NCBI GenBank assembly: GCA_017619985.1
Contig: JAFZRG010000153.1
Coordinates: 1 to 17,224, forward strand
DNA from: Bacillota bacterium
Lineage (GTDB): Bacteria > Bacillota > Clostridia > Peptostreptococcales > Anaerovoracaceae
Reading direction: 5' to 3'
DNA: 17,224 nt
Both the position numbers and the translations under genes were made by a program. The first letter of the stretch is position 1; every line of letters starts with the position of its first letter. The notes beneath the pieces were generated by a model. It saw only the letters and a list, made by a program, of their open reading frames with translations. It had not been told where the DNA came from and did not search any database. Below are positions 1 to 6,802 of the stretch, in pieces.

Positions 1-380
1 AGTCCTTCGTGCCTTCTGCGGTGGTAATGCGTGTATCCTTTCTCCCGGCAGAAGTCCAAAGTGACCCGCAGCAGCCGGTTGAAGTCTTCCGGCACGATCT
101 GGCAGCAGTCCGAAGTGATGACGGACAGGAACTGCTTCTTGCGGTGCATGCCAAGCTCCAGAGGACCGTCTTTCACCTCGTCGCCGAAGGTGTAGTCCAT
201 CTTGTTGCGGTACGCGTACACGTCCGGGCACGGTTCGATGGACTGCACGATGGACGGGTCAAGCCCCGCGGACAGAAAAAGGCCGCGTACGGCCCCTTCT
301 TTTTCCTTTAACTGCTGCTCGTACGGCACGCCCTGATAGGTACAGCCGCCGCATTTTTCAGCGATAGGACAGATATTCAT
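1..380 (-). CDS. TrmA/RlmD-family RNA uracil-5-methyltransferase, N-terminal part (runs off the left edge)
   Basis: Only the first 126 codons are in the window. The protein begins MNICPIAEKCGGCTYQG, a CX5CX2C cluster (Cys4, Cys10, Cys13), with a further Cys in EPCPD at about residue 60. This is the [4Fe-4S] ligand pattern of SAM-dependent 23S rRNA/tRNA uracil-5-methyltransferases (TrmA, RlmC, RlmD, RlmCD). The following text (YAYRNKMDYTFG) is also typical of that family. The catalytic SAM domain lies outside the window, so the target base cannot be assigned. The ATG overlaps the tgt stop codon by one base (TGATG), with GGAGAG five bases upstream inside tgt, which strongly supports this start. 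With this start the protein lacks the N-terminal TRAM domain that many relatives carry before the cysteines. It is the last visible member of the ruv-queA-tgt unit. Family assignment is firm; the exact enzyme is not. Confidence 0.85.
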   Translation of the reverse strand, partial: MNICPIAEKCGGCTYQGVPYEQQLKEKEGAVRGLFLSAGLDPSIVQSIEPCPDVYAYRNKMDYTFGDEVKDGPLELGMHRKKQFLSVITSDCCQIVPEDFNRLLRVTLDFCREKGYTHYHRRRHEG

Positions 381-1510
381 CAAAACTCTCCGTATTTCGC
401 AAAGAATTCCTTCTTGTATTCGAGGAAACGGTCTTCCTCAATGGACCGGCGGATGTTTTCCATGGTGCTGACGAGGAAGTGCAGGTTGTGCTCGGACAGC
501 AGCATGGACGACAGGATCTCGTTCTCACGGAACAGATGCCGCAGATAGGCTCTGGAATAGTGGCGGCAGACGTAGCAGTCGCACTCGCTGTCCAGCGGCT
601 CGAAATCCTCGGCGTACTGCGCGTTCTTGATCTTCACTTCGCCGTGGGACGTGAGCGCAGTACCGTGCCGCGCCAGCCTCGTCGGCAGCACGCAGTCGAA
701 CATGTCGATGCCCCGCTCCACGCCCTCGAACAGGCAGTCCGGAGATCCGACGCCCATCAGATATCTGGGCTTTTCCTTCGGGAGCCAGTCCACGCAGTCG
801 TCCAGCACGTCGTACATGAGTTCCTTCGGTTCCCCGACGGACAGGCCGCCGATAGAATAACCGGGCAGATCCATCTCCGTCACCTGCATCGCACTCTCGT
901 AGCGCAGATCCTTGTACGTGCCGCCCTGCATGATGCCGAACAGGCTCTGCCGCTCCCAGTCATGGTGCGCCGCCTTGCACCGGGCGAGCCAGCGGGTCGT
1001 CAGCTCCAGCGAATCCTGGACATACGAACGATCCGCGGGATACGGCGCGCATTCATCGAACGCCATCATGATGTCGCTCCCCAGCGCGTTCTGGATCTCG
1101 ATGCTCTTTTCGGGCGTGAACATGTGCTTGCTGCCGTCGATGTACGAGGCGAAGCGCACGCCCTCCTCCGTGATCTTGCGCAGCTTACCCAGCGAAAAGA
1201 CCTGGAAACCGCCGGAATCCGTCAGGATGGCGCGGTCCCAGTTCATGAACTTGTGCAGACCGCCGGCCTTCTTCACGAGTTCGTGACCCGGCCGCAGATA
1301 CAGATGATACGTGTTGCCCAGGATGATATGGGCTCCTTCTTTCCCCAGCGTCTTGACGTCCTCCGGCTTCATGGCCTTGACGGTCCCCTGCGTGCCTACG
1401 GGCATGAAAACAGGAGTCTGCACGTCGCCGTGAGGCGTATGCAGACAGCCCCTGCGGGCTTTCGTGCGGGTATCGGTCTTGTACAGGTCGAACGTTACGG
1501 CGTGTTTCAT
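380..1510 (-). CDS. tgt: Queuine tRNA-ribosyltransferase (tRNA-guanine transglycosylase)
   Basis: The 376-residue protein is full length for bacterial Tgt. The enzyme swaps guanine-34 in GUN-anticodon tRNAs (Asp, Asn, His, Tyr) for preQ1, a step in queuosine synthesis in the cytoplasm. Visible signatures are TDSGGFQVFSL with Asp98 (proton acceptor in the family), the GGLSVGE loop at about 221-227, and MFDCVLPTR with Asp272 as the predicted nucleophile. The C-terminal zinc site is Cys310-x-Cys312-x2-Cys315 followed by His341. Its ATG overlaps the queA stop codon (ATGA), and its own stop overlaps the next gene, so translation is probably coupled. queA immediately upstream encodes the enzyme that acts on the product, so the two form the classic queuosine pair. 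No preQ1 synthesis gene (queC, queD, queE, queF) is in the window; whether the cell makes or salvages preQ1 is unknown. Confidence 0.98.
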   Translation of the reverse strand: MKHAVTFDLYKTDTRTKARRGCLHTPHGDVQTPVFMPVGTQGTVKAMKPEDVKTLGKEGAHIILGNTYHLYLRPGHELVKKAGGLHKFMNWDRAILTDSGGFQVFSLGKLRKITEEGVRFASYIDGSKHMFTPEKSIEIQNALGSDIMMAFDECAPYPADRSYVQDSLELTTRWLARCKAAHHDWERQSLFGIMQGGTYKDLRYESAMQVTEMDLPGYSIGGLSVGEPKELMYDVLDDCVDWLPKEKPRYLMGVGSPDCLFEGVERGIDMFDCVLPTRLARHGTALTSHGEVKIKNAQYAEDFEPLDSECDCYVCRHYSRAYLRHLFRENEILSSMLLSEHNLHFLVSTMENIRRSIEEDRFLEYKKEFFAKYGEF

Positions 1511-2541
1511 AGGATAAAGCAGGCGTCTCCGTAGGAGAAAAAGCGGTACTGCTGCTTCACGGCCTCTTCGTAGGCCGTGAGCATGCCCTCGCGGGTATAC
1601 AGGGCCGAAACGAGCATCAGCAGCGTCGATTTCGGCAGGTGGAAGTTCGTGATGAGCCGGTCCACGAGTCTGAACTCATAGCCCGGATAGATGAAGATGC
1701 CCGTGGAGCCGCTGCCTGGTTTCAGCAGGCCGTCCTCCCCCGCCGCGCTCTCCATGGTGCGGCAGGCGGTCGTGCCTACGGAAACGATGCGGCCGCCCGC
1801 CGCCTTCGTCTCATTGACGATGCGGGCCGCCTCCTCGCTCACGGAATACTCTTCGAAGTGCATATGATGGTCTTCGATGCGGTCGACCTTGACCGGGCGG
1901 AACGTGCCGATGCCCACGTGCAGGGTCACGTACGCGACGCGCACGCCTTTCCCCTCCGCTTTCGCGATCAGCTCCGGCGTCCAGTGCAGGCCTGCCGTCG
2001 CGCAGGCAACGGAACCGTATTCCTTTGCGTAAACGTTCTGGTAGCGGTCCTTGTCGCTCTCCTCGGCAGCGCGCTCGATATACGGTGGCAGAGGCATGGC
2101 GCCGAGCCTGTCCAGCAAAGCCATAAAATCGCCCGAATACGCGAAGTTTACGATGCGGGTCCCCTCTTCCCCATGACCGGTGATTTCGGCCCGCAAATCG
2201 CCGTTTTCGCCGAAAATAACGGTATCTCCGGGGCGGAGTCTACGCCCCGGACGGACGAGGGTCTCCCAGGTGTCGCCTTCGATACGCCTGGACAGCAGGA
2301 ATTCGATCTTCGCGCCGGTGCCTTCCTTCGTGCCGAACAGTCTGGCGGGCAGCACTTTCGAGTCGTTGAACACGAGGCAGTCGCCCGGATCGAGATAGTC
2401 CAGGACGTCGTAAAAGTGCTTATGCTCCAGTTCTCCGGTATCCCTGTGGATCACCAGGAGGCGGCAGCCGTCCCGCGTTTCGCTGGGCTGCTGCGCGATG
2501 AGCTCCGCCGGCAGATTGTAATCGAAATCGGCTACGTTCAT
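1507..2541 (-). CDS. queA: S-adenosylmethionine:tRNA ribosyltransferase-isomerase
   Basis: QueA transfers and isomerises the ribosyl moiety of SAM onto preQ1-modified tRNA, giving epoxyqueuosine. The 344-residue protein starts MNVADFDYNLPAELIAQQP, the standard N-terminus. It also carries NDSKVLPARL at about residues 59-68, PPYIER in the middle, and TAGLHWTPEL and LHVGIGTFRPV, all diagnostic of the family. The reading frame stays open 126 bases further upstream, but that extension lies inside the preceding gene and has an unrelated Arg-rich sequence. The ATG at 2541 overlaps the upstream TGA (ATGA), and the family N-terminus begins exactly there. At the other end its stop overlaps the tgt start by four bases. 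The gene is intact with no odd residues noticed. Confidence 0.97.
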   Translation of the reverse strand: MNVADFDYNLPAELIAQQPSETRDGCRLLVIHRDTGELEHKHFYDVLDYLDPGDCLVFNDSKVLPARLFGTKEGTGAKIEFLLSRRIEGDTWETLVRPGRRLRPGDTVIFGENGDLRAEITGHGEEGTRIVNFAYSGDFMALLDRLGAMPLPPYIERAAEESDKDRYQNVYAKEYGSVACATAGLHWTPELIAKAEGKGVRVAYVTLHVGIGTFRPVKVDRIEDHHMHFEEYSVSEEAARIVNETKAAGGRIVSVGTTACRTMESAAGEDGLLKPGSGSTGIFIYPGYEFRLVDRLITNFHLPKSTLLMLVSALYTREGMLTAYEEAVKQQYRFFSYGDACFIL

Positions 2542-4031
2542 TGGAAATCCGCGAGATCGCCGATCTCGGTCCCTTCGTAGTAGTATTGGAGGATCGCTTC
2601 GCAGTCGAAGCCGAGATCCGCCATGTTGCGCGCGCTGGTCTGGGGCATGCCTACGCCGTGGCCCCACCCGCTGCCGGCGATGTAGACGACGTCGCTCCTG
2701 ACGGGGTCATCCCTCCAGCCGGCGCTCACGCTGCCTTCCGGCATGGCGACCATCGTCCCGTTCGTGATGCGGATATCCGACGCGGCGCTCTTCGCCACGT
2801 CCCCGTCCGCGCCGATCACGTAGACCGTGGACAGGTCTTCCCCGGTGGAATTGGCGCCGAGCACGTTCACCTTTGCGTCCGTCACGATCGCCTGGCCGTC
2901 CTTCGACCAGACGAACTGGGAGTCGTTGATGGCGAACATGAAGGACTTCAGGCCCAGAACGGACAGAATGGTGCTCTTCGTGAACTTTGCGGTCCCCTTC
3001 GTTCCGACGAACGTGACTTCCGCCACGGCGCCGGTGTTGTGGCGGTTCGTCACCTGGACGCTCACGACGTCGCCGATGTCCTTGCCGCGCGATTCCATCT
3101 CTTCCGTCAGTTCGTCCATCGTATAATGGACGGCCCATTTATAGTCCGAGTAGTATTCATCGACTTTGCCGCGGCAGTAATCCAGGGCGTTGACCCAGAC
3201 ATCCTCGCTGTTGAGCGTGGCACCGCCGCTGTAGGCATAGTAATACGCTTCTACGATCTTGCCGTCGTAGGTCAGGACCTTGCCTTCGGTCTGGCTGCAG
3301 GCATCGTCCGTGCTGTCGTGTTCGGATACGTAGCCGCGGTACACCTGGCAGTCCTGCGTGGTGCAGAGGTCGATGCCGTAATTCTTGTGCTTGTTGATGT
3401 TCCGGAACGCATAGCTCCTGGCGGCGATAGCCTGGGCCTTGAGCGCCTCGATCGGATAGGTGTAGCCCATCTCGTTCGCGACGACGCCGCGCACGTAATG
3501 CTCGATCTCGATCACGTTGGTGACGTTCAGCTTCCCGTTCGTGACCGTCGCTGTCGCGCCGTCGCGGTATCTGCTGCCGTTGATCGTGATCAGGCGGTCT
3601 TCGGGATCTTCCGCCGCGCTCATCACGATATAGCCGCCGTTGCCCATGCTGCCGAGGATCGTGTCGCCGCTTTCGTCCACCAGGGTCGCATATCCGCCGG
3701 ACGGCACGATCGTCAGCGTCTTGCTGTCCGTGGTCACGTCCGTCTCTTTCCAGCCCTTATTGTTGCCTTTGACGATGAGGAAGCCGTCCGTGCTCTTCAG
3801 CGTGATCTTGTCGACCGCATCGGAGCCGTACTTCAGACCGATCCACAGATACGTGCTGTCGTAATCGGACCGCAGTTCCCGCTCAGGAGGGCTCTCCTCC
3901 TCTGCGGGTTCCGTCTGCGACGCAGGGTCCTCCGTTTCGGCCTCCCCCTCTTCGCCTTCCGCGAAGACCAGACCGGCAAACAGCAGTCCGAAGACCAGCG
4001 CGACGCACAGGACCTTAGTGAATCTCTTCAT
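2538..4031 (-). CDS. spoIID: Secreted SpoIID/LytB-domain protein (predicted peptidoglycan lytic transglycosylase)
   Basis: SpoIID cleaves denuded glycan strands during engulfment in sporulation; LytB-type relatives modify vegetative wall. Residues 1-24 are a signal peptide: MKRFTK, a hydrophobic run, then VFA before a Glu-rich linker (25-50). An unassigned N-terminal domain covers about 58-165. The SpoIID core starts near 175 with YVRGVVANEMGY, where Glu187 aligns with the catalytic glutamate, then EALKAQAIAARSYAF. Cys223 and Cys228 (CTTQDCQVY) correspond to zinc-binding cysteines described in clostridial SpoIID. The closing motif GSGWGHGVGMPQ is at 453-464. At 497 residues it is well above the roughly 340 of B. 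subtilis SpoIID; the surplus is the N-terminal domain and an insert at about 370-445. It starts 19 bases after ruvB and overlaps queA by four bases. A gene of this type between ruvB and queA is seen in other Clostridia. True sporulation role is likely but unproven. Confidence 0.9.
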   Translation of the reverse strand: MKRFTKVLCVALVFGLLFAGLVFAEGEEGEAETEDPASQTEPAEEESPPERELRSDYDSTYLWIGLKYGSDAVDKITLKSTDGFLIVKGNNKGWKETDVTTDSKTLTIVPSGGYATLVDESGDTILGSMGNGGYIVMSAAEDPEDRLITINGSRYRDGATATVTNGKLNVTNVIEIEHYVRGVVANEMGYTYPIEALKAQAIAARSYAFRNINKHKNYGIDLCTTQDCQVYRGYVSEHDSTDDACSQTEGKVLTYDGKIVEAYYYAYSGGATLNSEDVWVNALDYCRGKVDEYYSDYKWAVHYTMDELTEEMESRGKDIGDVVSVQVTNRHNTGAVAEVTFVGTKGTAKFTKSTILSVLGLKSFMFAINDSQFVWSKDGQAIVTDAKVNVLGANSTGEDLSTVYVIGADGDVAKSAASDIRITNGTMVAMPEGSVSAGWRDDPVRSDVVYIAGSGWGHGVGMPQTSARNMADLGFDCEAILQYYYEGTEIGDLADFQ

Positions 4032-4050
4032 GTTCGTACCCCTTATCCTT

Positions 4051-5094
4051 TTATTCTCCGAGAGTTAACTGTTCTTCCGCAGGCATCATGCTCTTGGGGA
4101 CGTCCAGTCCCAGATGCCTGTATGCGTTGATGGACGCCATGCGGCCCTTCAGCGTGCGGTGCAGAAGACCTGCCTGCATCAGATAGGGCTCGTAAGCGTC
4201 TTCGATGGTGACTCTTTCCTCGCCGAGCGAGGCTGCGATCGTGTCGATGCCGACGGGACCGCCCTGGAACTGCTCGATGATCAGCTTCAGAATGCGGCGG
4301 TCGAGATCTTCCAGACCCAGTTCGTCGATGCCTAAAGACTTGAGCGTGCTCTCGACGATAGGAGGATCGATCTTTCCGTTCCCCAGCACCTGGGAGAAGT
4401 CGCGCACGCGCTTGAGCAGGCGGTTGGCCACGCGGGGCGTGCCTCTCGATCTGGCTGCCAGCATGCGCGTGGATTCGCCGTCGATCTCCACGTTCAGGAT
4501 GCGCGCCGTGCGGCGCATGATCTGCGCCAGTTCGTCTTCACTGTACAGTTCGAACTTCGCGAGGATGCCGAAGCGGTCGCGCAGCGGTGCGGACAGGCTG
4601 CCTGCCCTCGTCGTCGCGCCGATCAGCGTAAAGTGCGGCAGTTCGAAGCGGATGGAACTGGCGCCCGGGCCCTTGCCGGTGACGATATCCAGGGCGAAGT
4701 CTTCCATGGCGGAATACAGGACTTCCTCCACGGCGCGGTTCAGGCGGTGGATCTCGTCGATGAAGAGCACGTCGCCTTCGTTCAGGTTCGTCAGGATGGC
4801 CGCGAGATCGCCGGCCCTTCCGATGGCCGGGCCGGACGTGATCCGCAGATCCACGCCCATCTCTTCGGCGATGATGCCCGCCAGCGTGGTCTTGCCCAGG
4901 CCGGGAGGCCCGTAAAAGAGCACGTGGTCCAGGGGTTCGCCCCGCATTTTACAGGCCTGGATGTAGACTTTTAAGTTATCTGTTACGTTGGTCTGACCCA
5001 CGTAATCCTCGAAGCGCTTCGGGCGGATGGATCGCTCCATCAGCTCCTCGTCGCCCTGCAGATGCGCGCTGACCAGTCTTTTTTCCGTATCCAT
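4051..5094 (-). CDS. ruvB: Holliday junction branch-migration ATPase RuvB
   Basis: RuvB is the hexameric AAA+ motor that, loaded by RuvA, drives branch migration at Holliday junctions during recombination and fork repair. The 347-residue protein is normal length. Visible motifs are IRPKRFEDYVGQ near the N-terminus, Walker A GPPGLGKT (62-69), Walker B FIDEIH (111-116), sensor 1 GATTRAG (159-165), and the arginine-finger region LRDRFG (171-176). The C-terminal winged-helix part follows (RILKLIIEQFQGGPVGIDT). The first codon overlaps the ruvA stop by one base (TAATG), consistent with coupled synthesis of the two partners. The Walker A and Walker B residues are all conserved, so the enzyme should be active. 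Confidence 0.98.
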   Translation of the reverse strand: MDTEKRLVSAHLQGDEELMERSIRPKRFEDYVGQTNVTDNLKVYIQACKMRGEPLDHVLFYGPPGLGKTTLAGIIAEEMGVDLRITSGPAIGRAGDLAAILTNLNEGDVLFIDEIHRLNRAVEEVLYSAMEDFALDIVTGKGPGASSIRFELPHFTLIGATTRAGSLSAPLRDRFGILAKFELYSEDELAQIMRRTARILNVEIDGESTRMLAARSRGTPRVANRLLKRVRDFSQVLGNGKIDPPIVESTLKSLGIDELGLEDLDRRILKLIIEQFQGGPVGIDTIAASLGEERVTIEDAYEPYLMQAGLLHRTLKGRMASINAYRHLGLDVPKSMMPAEEQLTLGE

Positions 5095-5684
5095 TATCTG
5101 TTCCTTAATGCCAGTTTGATGTATTCCTGCGTGGTGAGGGTCTCATCCGTGACCCCCGCCAGGGCTGTCATGGCCTCGGTCTTGGAGAAGCCGAGCGCTA
5201 CCAGGGCCGAAATGGCCATATCCTTATTGCTTCCCGGGGTCACGCTCTGGACCGCACCTGCCGGAACGTCGAGGTCTTCCGGGGTCCCCACCTTGTCCTT
5301 CAGTTTGACGACCACCATCTGCGCGGTCTTCTTGCCGACGCCGTTGGCCCTCGTGATGGATGCCACGTCCTCGAACGCGATGGCGCGCTTGAGCTCGCGC
5401 AGCGGCAGCGCGGACAGGATGGCCATGGCGGCTTTCGCGCCGACGCCGGGCACCGTCTGCAGCAGGCGGAACATGGCGAGCGATTCCTTGTCTGTAAAGC
5501 CGTACAGGCTGACGTCGTCCTCGCGGACCATCATGGCTGTATACAGCGTGATGATCTCGCCGTCCTGCGTCAGGTACGCCCGGCTGTTTTCCGGCACGTA
5601 CACTTCGTAGCCCATGCCGTTGTTTTCGATGCAGACCATGCCGGGCATGGTCTCCGTGATGACGCCTTTGATATAGTGAAGCAT
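5094..5684 (-). CDS. ruvA: Holliday junction DNA-binding protein RuvA
   Basis: RuvA tetramers grip four-way DNA junctions and recruit RuvB. The 196-residue product has the expected three parts: an N-terminal OB-fold beginning MLHYIKGVITE, a middle domain with two helix-hairpin-helix motifs (LLQTVPGVGAKAA and ITRANGVGKKTAQ, at about 71-83 and 109-121), and a C-terminal three-helix domain (MAISALVALGFSKTEA) that contacts RuvB. The start is supported by AAAGGA six bases upstream, at the ruvC stop; the ruvC-ruvA gap is 11 bases. The stop codon overlaps the ruvB start. Nothing unusual was seen. Confidence 0.97.
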   Translation of the reverse strand: MLHYIKGVITETMPGMVCIENNGMGYEVYVPENSRAYLTQDGEIITLYTAMMVREDDVSLYGFTDKESLAMFRLLQTVPGVGAKAAMAILSALPLRELKRAIAFEDVASITRANGVGKKTAQMVVVKLKDKVGTPEDLDVPAGAVQSVTPGSNKDMAISALVALGFSKTEAMTALAGVTDETLTTQEYIKLALRNR

Positions 5685-5695
5685 ATCGTCCTTTC

Positions 5696-6196
5696 CTATT
5701 TCATCTCGAACAGTTTCTTCTTCGCGTCGCCGTTGCGCCCGTGGCAGATGGCCGCGGCGATGGCGTCCGCCGTATCGTCGGGCTTCGGCACTTCCTTCAA
5801 TCCAAGCATCGTCTTGACCATGAACTGGATCTGCTTCTTGTCCGCCCGTCCGAATCCGGTGATGTTCATCTTGATCTGCAGCGGCGTATATTCATAAATA
5901 CGCAGCCCGCTGTTGATCCCGGCCAGGATCGCGACGCCCCTTGCCTGTCCGACGAAGATGGCCGTCTTGGCGTTGTCGTTGAAGTACAGCTCCTCGATGC
6001 TCATCTCTTCGGGCTGATACTCGGCCATGATCTCCATCAGCCCCGCGTACAGGCTTTTCAGCCGCTCGGGCATGGGCATGTCCTTATCCGTCGTGAGAGA
6101 GCCATAGGCGACGGGCTTGAAACTGTTGCCGTTTTTCTCGATGACCCCCCACCCCATGATGGCGTATCCGGGGTCTATCCCCAATATGCGAATCAT
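5696..6196 (-). CDS. ruvC: Holliday junction resolvase RuvC
   Basis: RuvC nicks Holliday junctions symmetrically within the RuvABC complex. The 166-residue protein carries the RNase-H-like catalytic set: Asp8 in ILGIDPG, Glu68 in SIEELYF, and Asp141 and Asp144 in DDTADAIA. The DNA-contacting motif NDNAKTAIFVGQARG is also present. It is the first gene of the leftward operon. Its ATG lies 11 bases downstream of a GGAAAGG Shine-Dalgarno-like stretch, and a candidate extended -10 promoter lies 43-48 bases upstream. No LexA-type operator was recognised in front of it, so SOS control is not evident. Confidence 0.97.
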   Translation of the reverse strand: MIRILGIDPGYAIMGWGVIEKNGNSFKPVAYGSLTTDKDMPMPERLKSLYAGLMEIMAEYQPEEMSIEELYFNDNAKTAIFVGQARGVAILAGINSGLRIYEYTPLQIKMNITGFGRADKKQIQFMVKTMLGLKEVPKPDDTADAIAAAICHGRNGDAKKKLFEMK

Positions 6197-6238
6197 TCAA
6201 AAAAGAACCTTTCCGCTATAACTTGCATAATCCATTTG

Positions 6239-6267
6239 ATTTTATCACAAGATGTGCGTTTTGTATA
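6239..6267 (-). promoter_or_regulatory. Candidate promoter of the ruvC-ruvA-ruvB-spoIID-queA-tgt unit
   Basis: On the minus strand TATACA (6267-6262, four of six matches to the -35 consensus) is followed after 17 bases by TAAAAT (6244-6239, five of six matches to the -10). The TGA just before the -10 gives an extended -10 element (TGATAAAAT). The predicted start is near 6232, about 36 bases before the ruvC ATG. This is inferred from pattern only. Confidence 0.5.
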
Positions 6268-6268
6268 G

Positions 6269-6297
6269 TTGGCAGGGGTCAGCAAGTGTGGTATAGT
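6269..6297 (+). promoter_or_regulatory. Promoter of argR-recN (sigma-A type)
   Basis: TTGGCA (6269-6274) and TATAGT (6292-6297) are separated by exactly 17 bases. TGG directly precedes the -10, forming an extended -10. The predicted start is near 6304, giving a leader of about 35 bases. The -35 lies one base from the -35 of the divergent ruvC promoter, so the two polymerase sites are back to back. Confidence 0.7.
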
Positions 6298-6305
6298 TAT
6301 GATAC

Positions 6306-6325
6306 ATTCATGCATATTTATGCGT
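6306..6325 (+). promoter_or_regulatory. Possible ARG box (ArgR/AhrC operator) in the argR leader
   Basis: The segment contains the perfect inverted repeat GCATA-TT-TATGC (6312-6323). Read on the minus strand, CATAAATATGCATGAATG matches about 12 of 18 positions of the Bacillus AhrC consensus as I remember it. It lies between the predicted transcription start and the ribosome binding site, where binding would repress argR itself. Autoregulation is known for several ArgR proteins; here it is inference. Confidence 0.35.
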
Positions 6326-6327
6326 TC

Positions 6328-6333
6328 AGGAGG
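6328..6333 (+). promoter_or_regulatory. Ribosome binding site of argR
   Basis: AGGAGG sits five bases before the ATG at 6339 and fixes the argR start. Confidence 0.85.
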
Positions 6334-6338
6334 AACCT

Positions 6339-6791
6339 ATGCGCTACGCAAGACATCAGAAGATCCTTGAACTGATCAACACTCATGAGATCGATACGCA
6401 GGAAAGGCTCGCGGAGAAGCTCCGCCAGGCCGGCTTCAACGTGACGCAGGCGACCGTATCGCGCGATATCAAGGAGCTGCAGCTGGTCAAGCATGCCGGC
6501 CCGTCCGGCAGGAGCTGCTATACGCAGAGCCGGGTAACGGACGCGCCTGTCAGCGAACGCTTCCGCAAGATCCTGCGCGAAACGATCCTCAGCATCGATT
6601 CCGCGGAGAACATCATCGTGATCAAGACGCTGTCCGGCTGCGCCAACGCGGCGGCCGAAGCGATCGATACGACGAACTTCCCGGATATCGTCGGCACGAT
6701 CGCGGGCGACAACACGATCTTCATGGCCATCTCGTCCAGAGAAGCCGTGCCTGCCCTCATGGAGCAGTTCCATGAAATGATCTCGAAATAG
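6339..6791 (+). CDS. argR: Arginine repressor ArgR/AhrC
   Basis: ArgR senses L-arginine as a hexamer, represses arginine biosynthesis and, in Bacilli, activates arginine catabolic genes. The 150-residue protein has the family's two domains. The N-terminal winged helix-turn-helix includes the recognition region TQATVSRDIKELQLVK (36-51). The C-terminal trimerisation and arginine-binding domain carries GTIAGDNTIFM (119-129), whose Asp-Asn pair contacts arginine in known structures. It is followed 11 bases later by recN, the usual Bacillota argR-recN pairing. In many relatives argR lies downstream of xseA/ispA/dxs/tlyA-type genes; here it is promoter-proximal and divergent from ruvC. The same window carries two RocB-like genes, whose relatives in B. 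subtilis belong to the arginine-catabolic roc system, so they are conceivable but unproven targets. Confidence 0.97.
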   Translation: MRYARHQKILELINTHEIDTQERLAEKLRQAGFNVTQATVSRDIKELQLVKHAGPSGRSCYTQSRVTDAPVSERFRKILRETILSIDSAENIIVIKTLSGCANAAAEAIDTTNFPDIVGTIAGDNTIFMAISSREAVPALMEQFHEMISK

Positions 6792-6802
6792 GACGGGTTC
6801 CG

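Noticed and set aside
479..1534. A 351-codon frame opposite tgt
   Set aside because: It is antisense to an intact tgt and has no recognisable motif or credible ribosome binding site.
2542..2667. A 42-codon N-terminal extension of queA
   Set aside because: It lies within the upstream gene, has an unrelated Arg-rich sequence, and the family N-terminus and ATGA overlap fix the start at 2541.
2541..4130. A long open frame (529 codons) on the plus strand opposite the SpoIID-type gene
   Set aside because: It is antisense to a well-supported gene with signal peptide and catalytic motifs, is rich in Arg, Val, Ala, Asp and His without any recognisable domain, and arises from GC-rich codon third positions.
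6197..6338. A LexA/SOS operator in front of ruvC or argR-recN
   Set aside because: No GAAC-N4-GTTC-like palindrome could be found in the divergent region, although ruv and recN are SOS genes in some bacteria.
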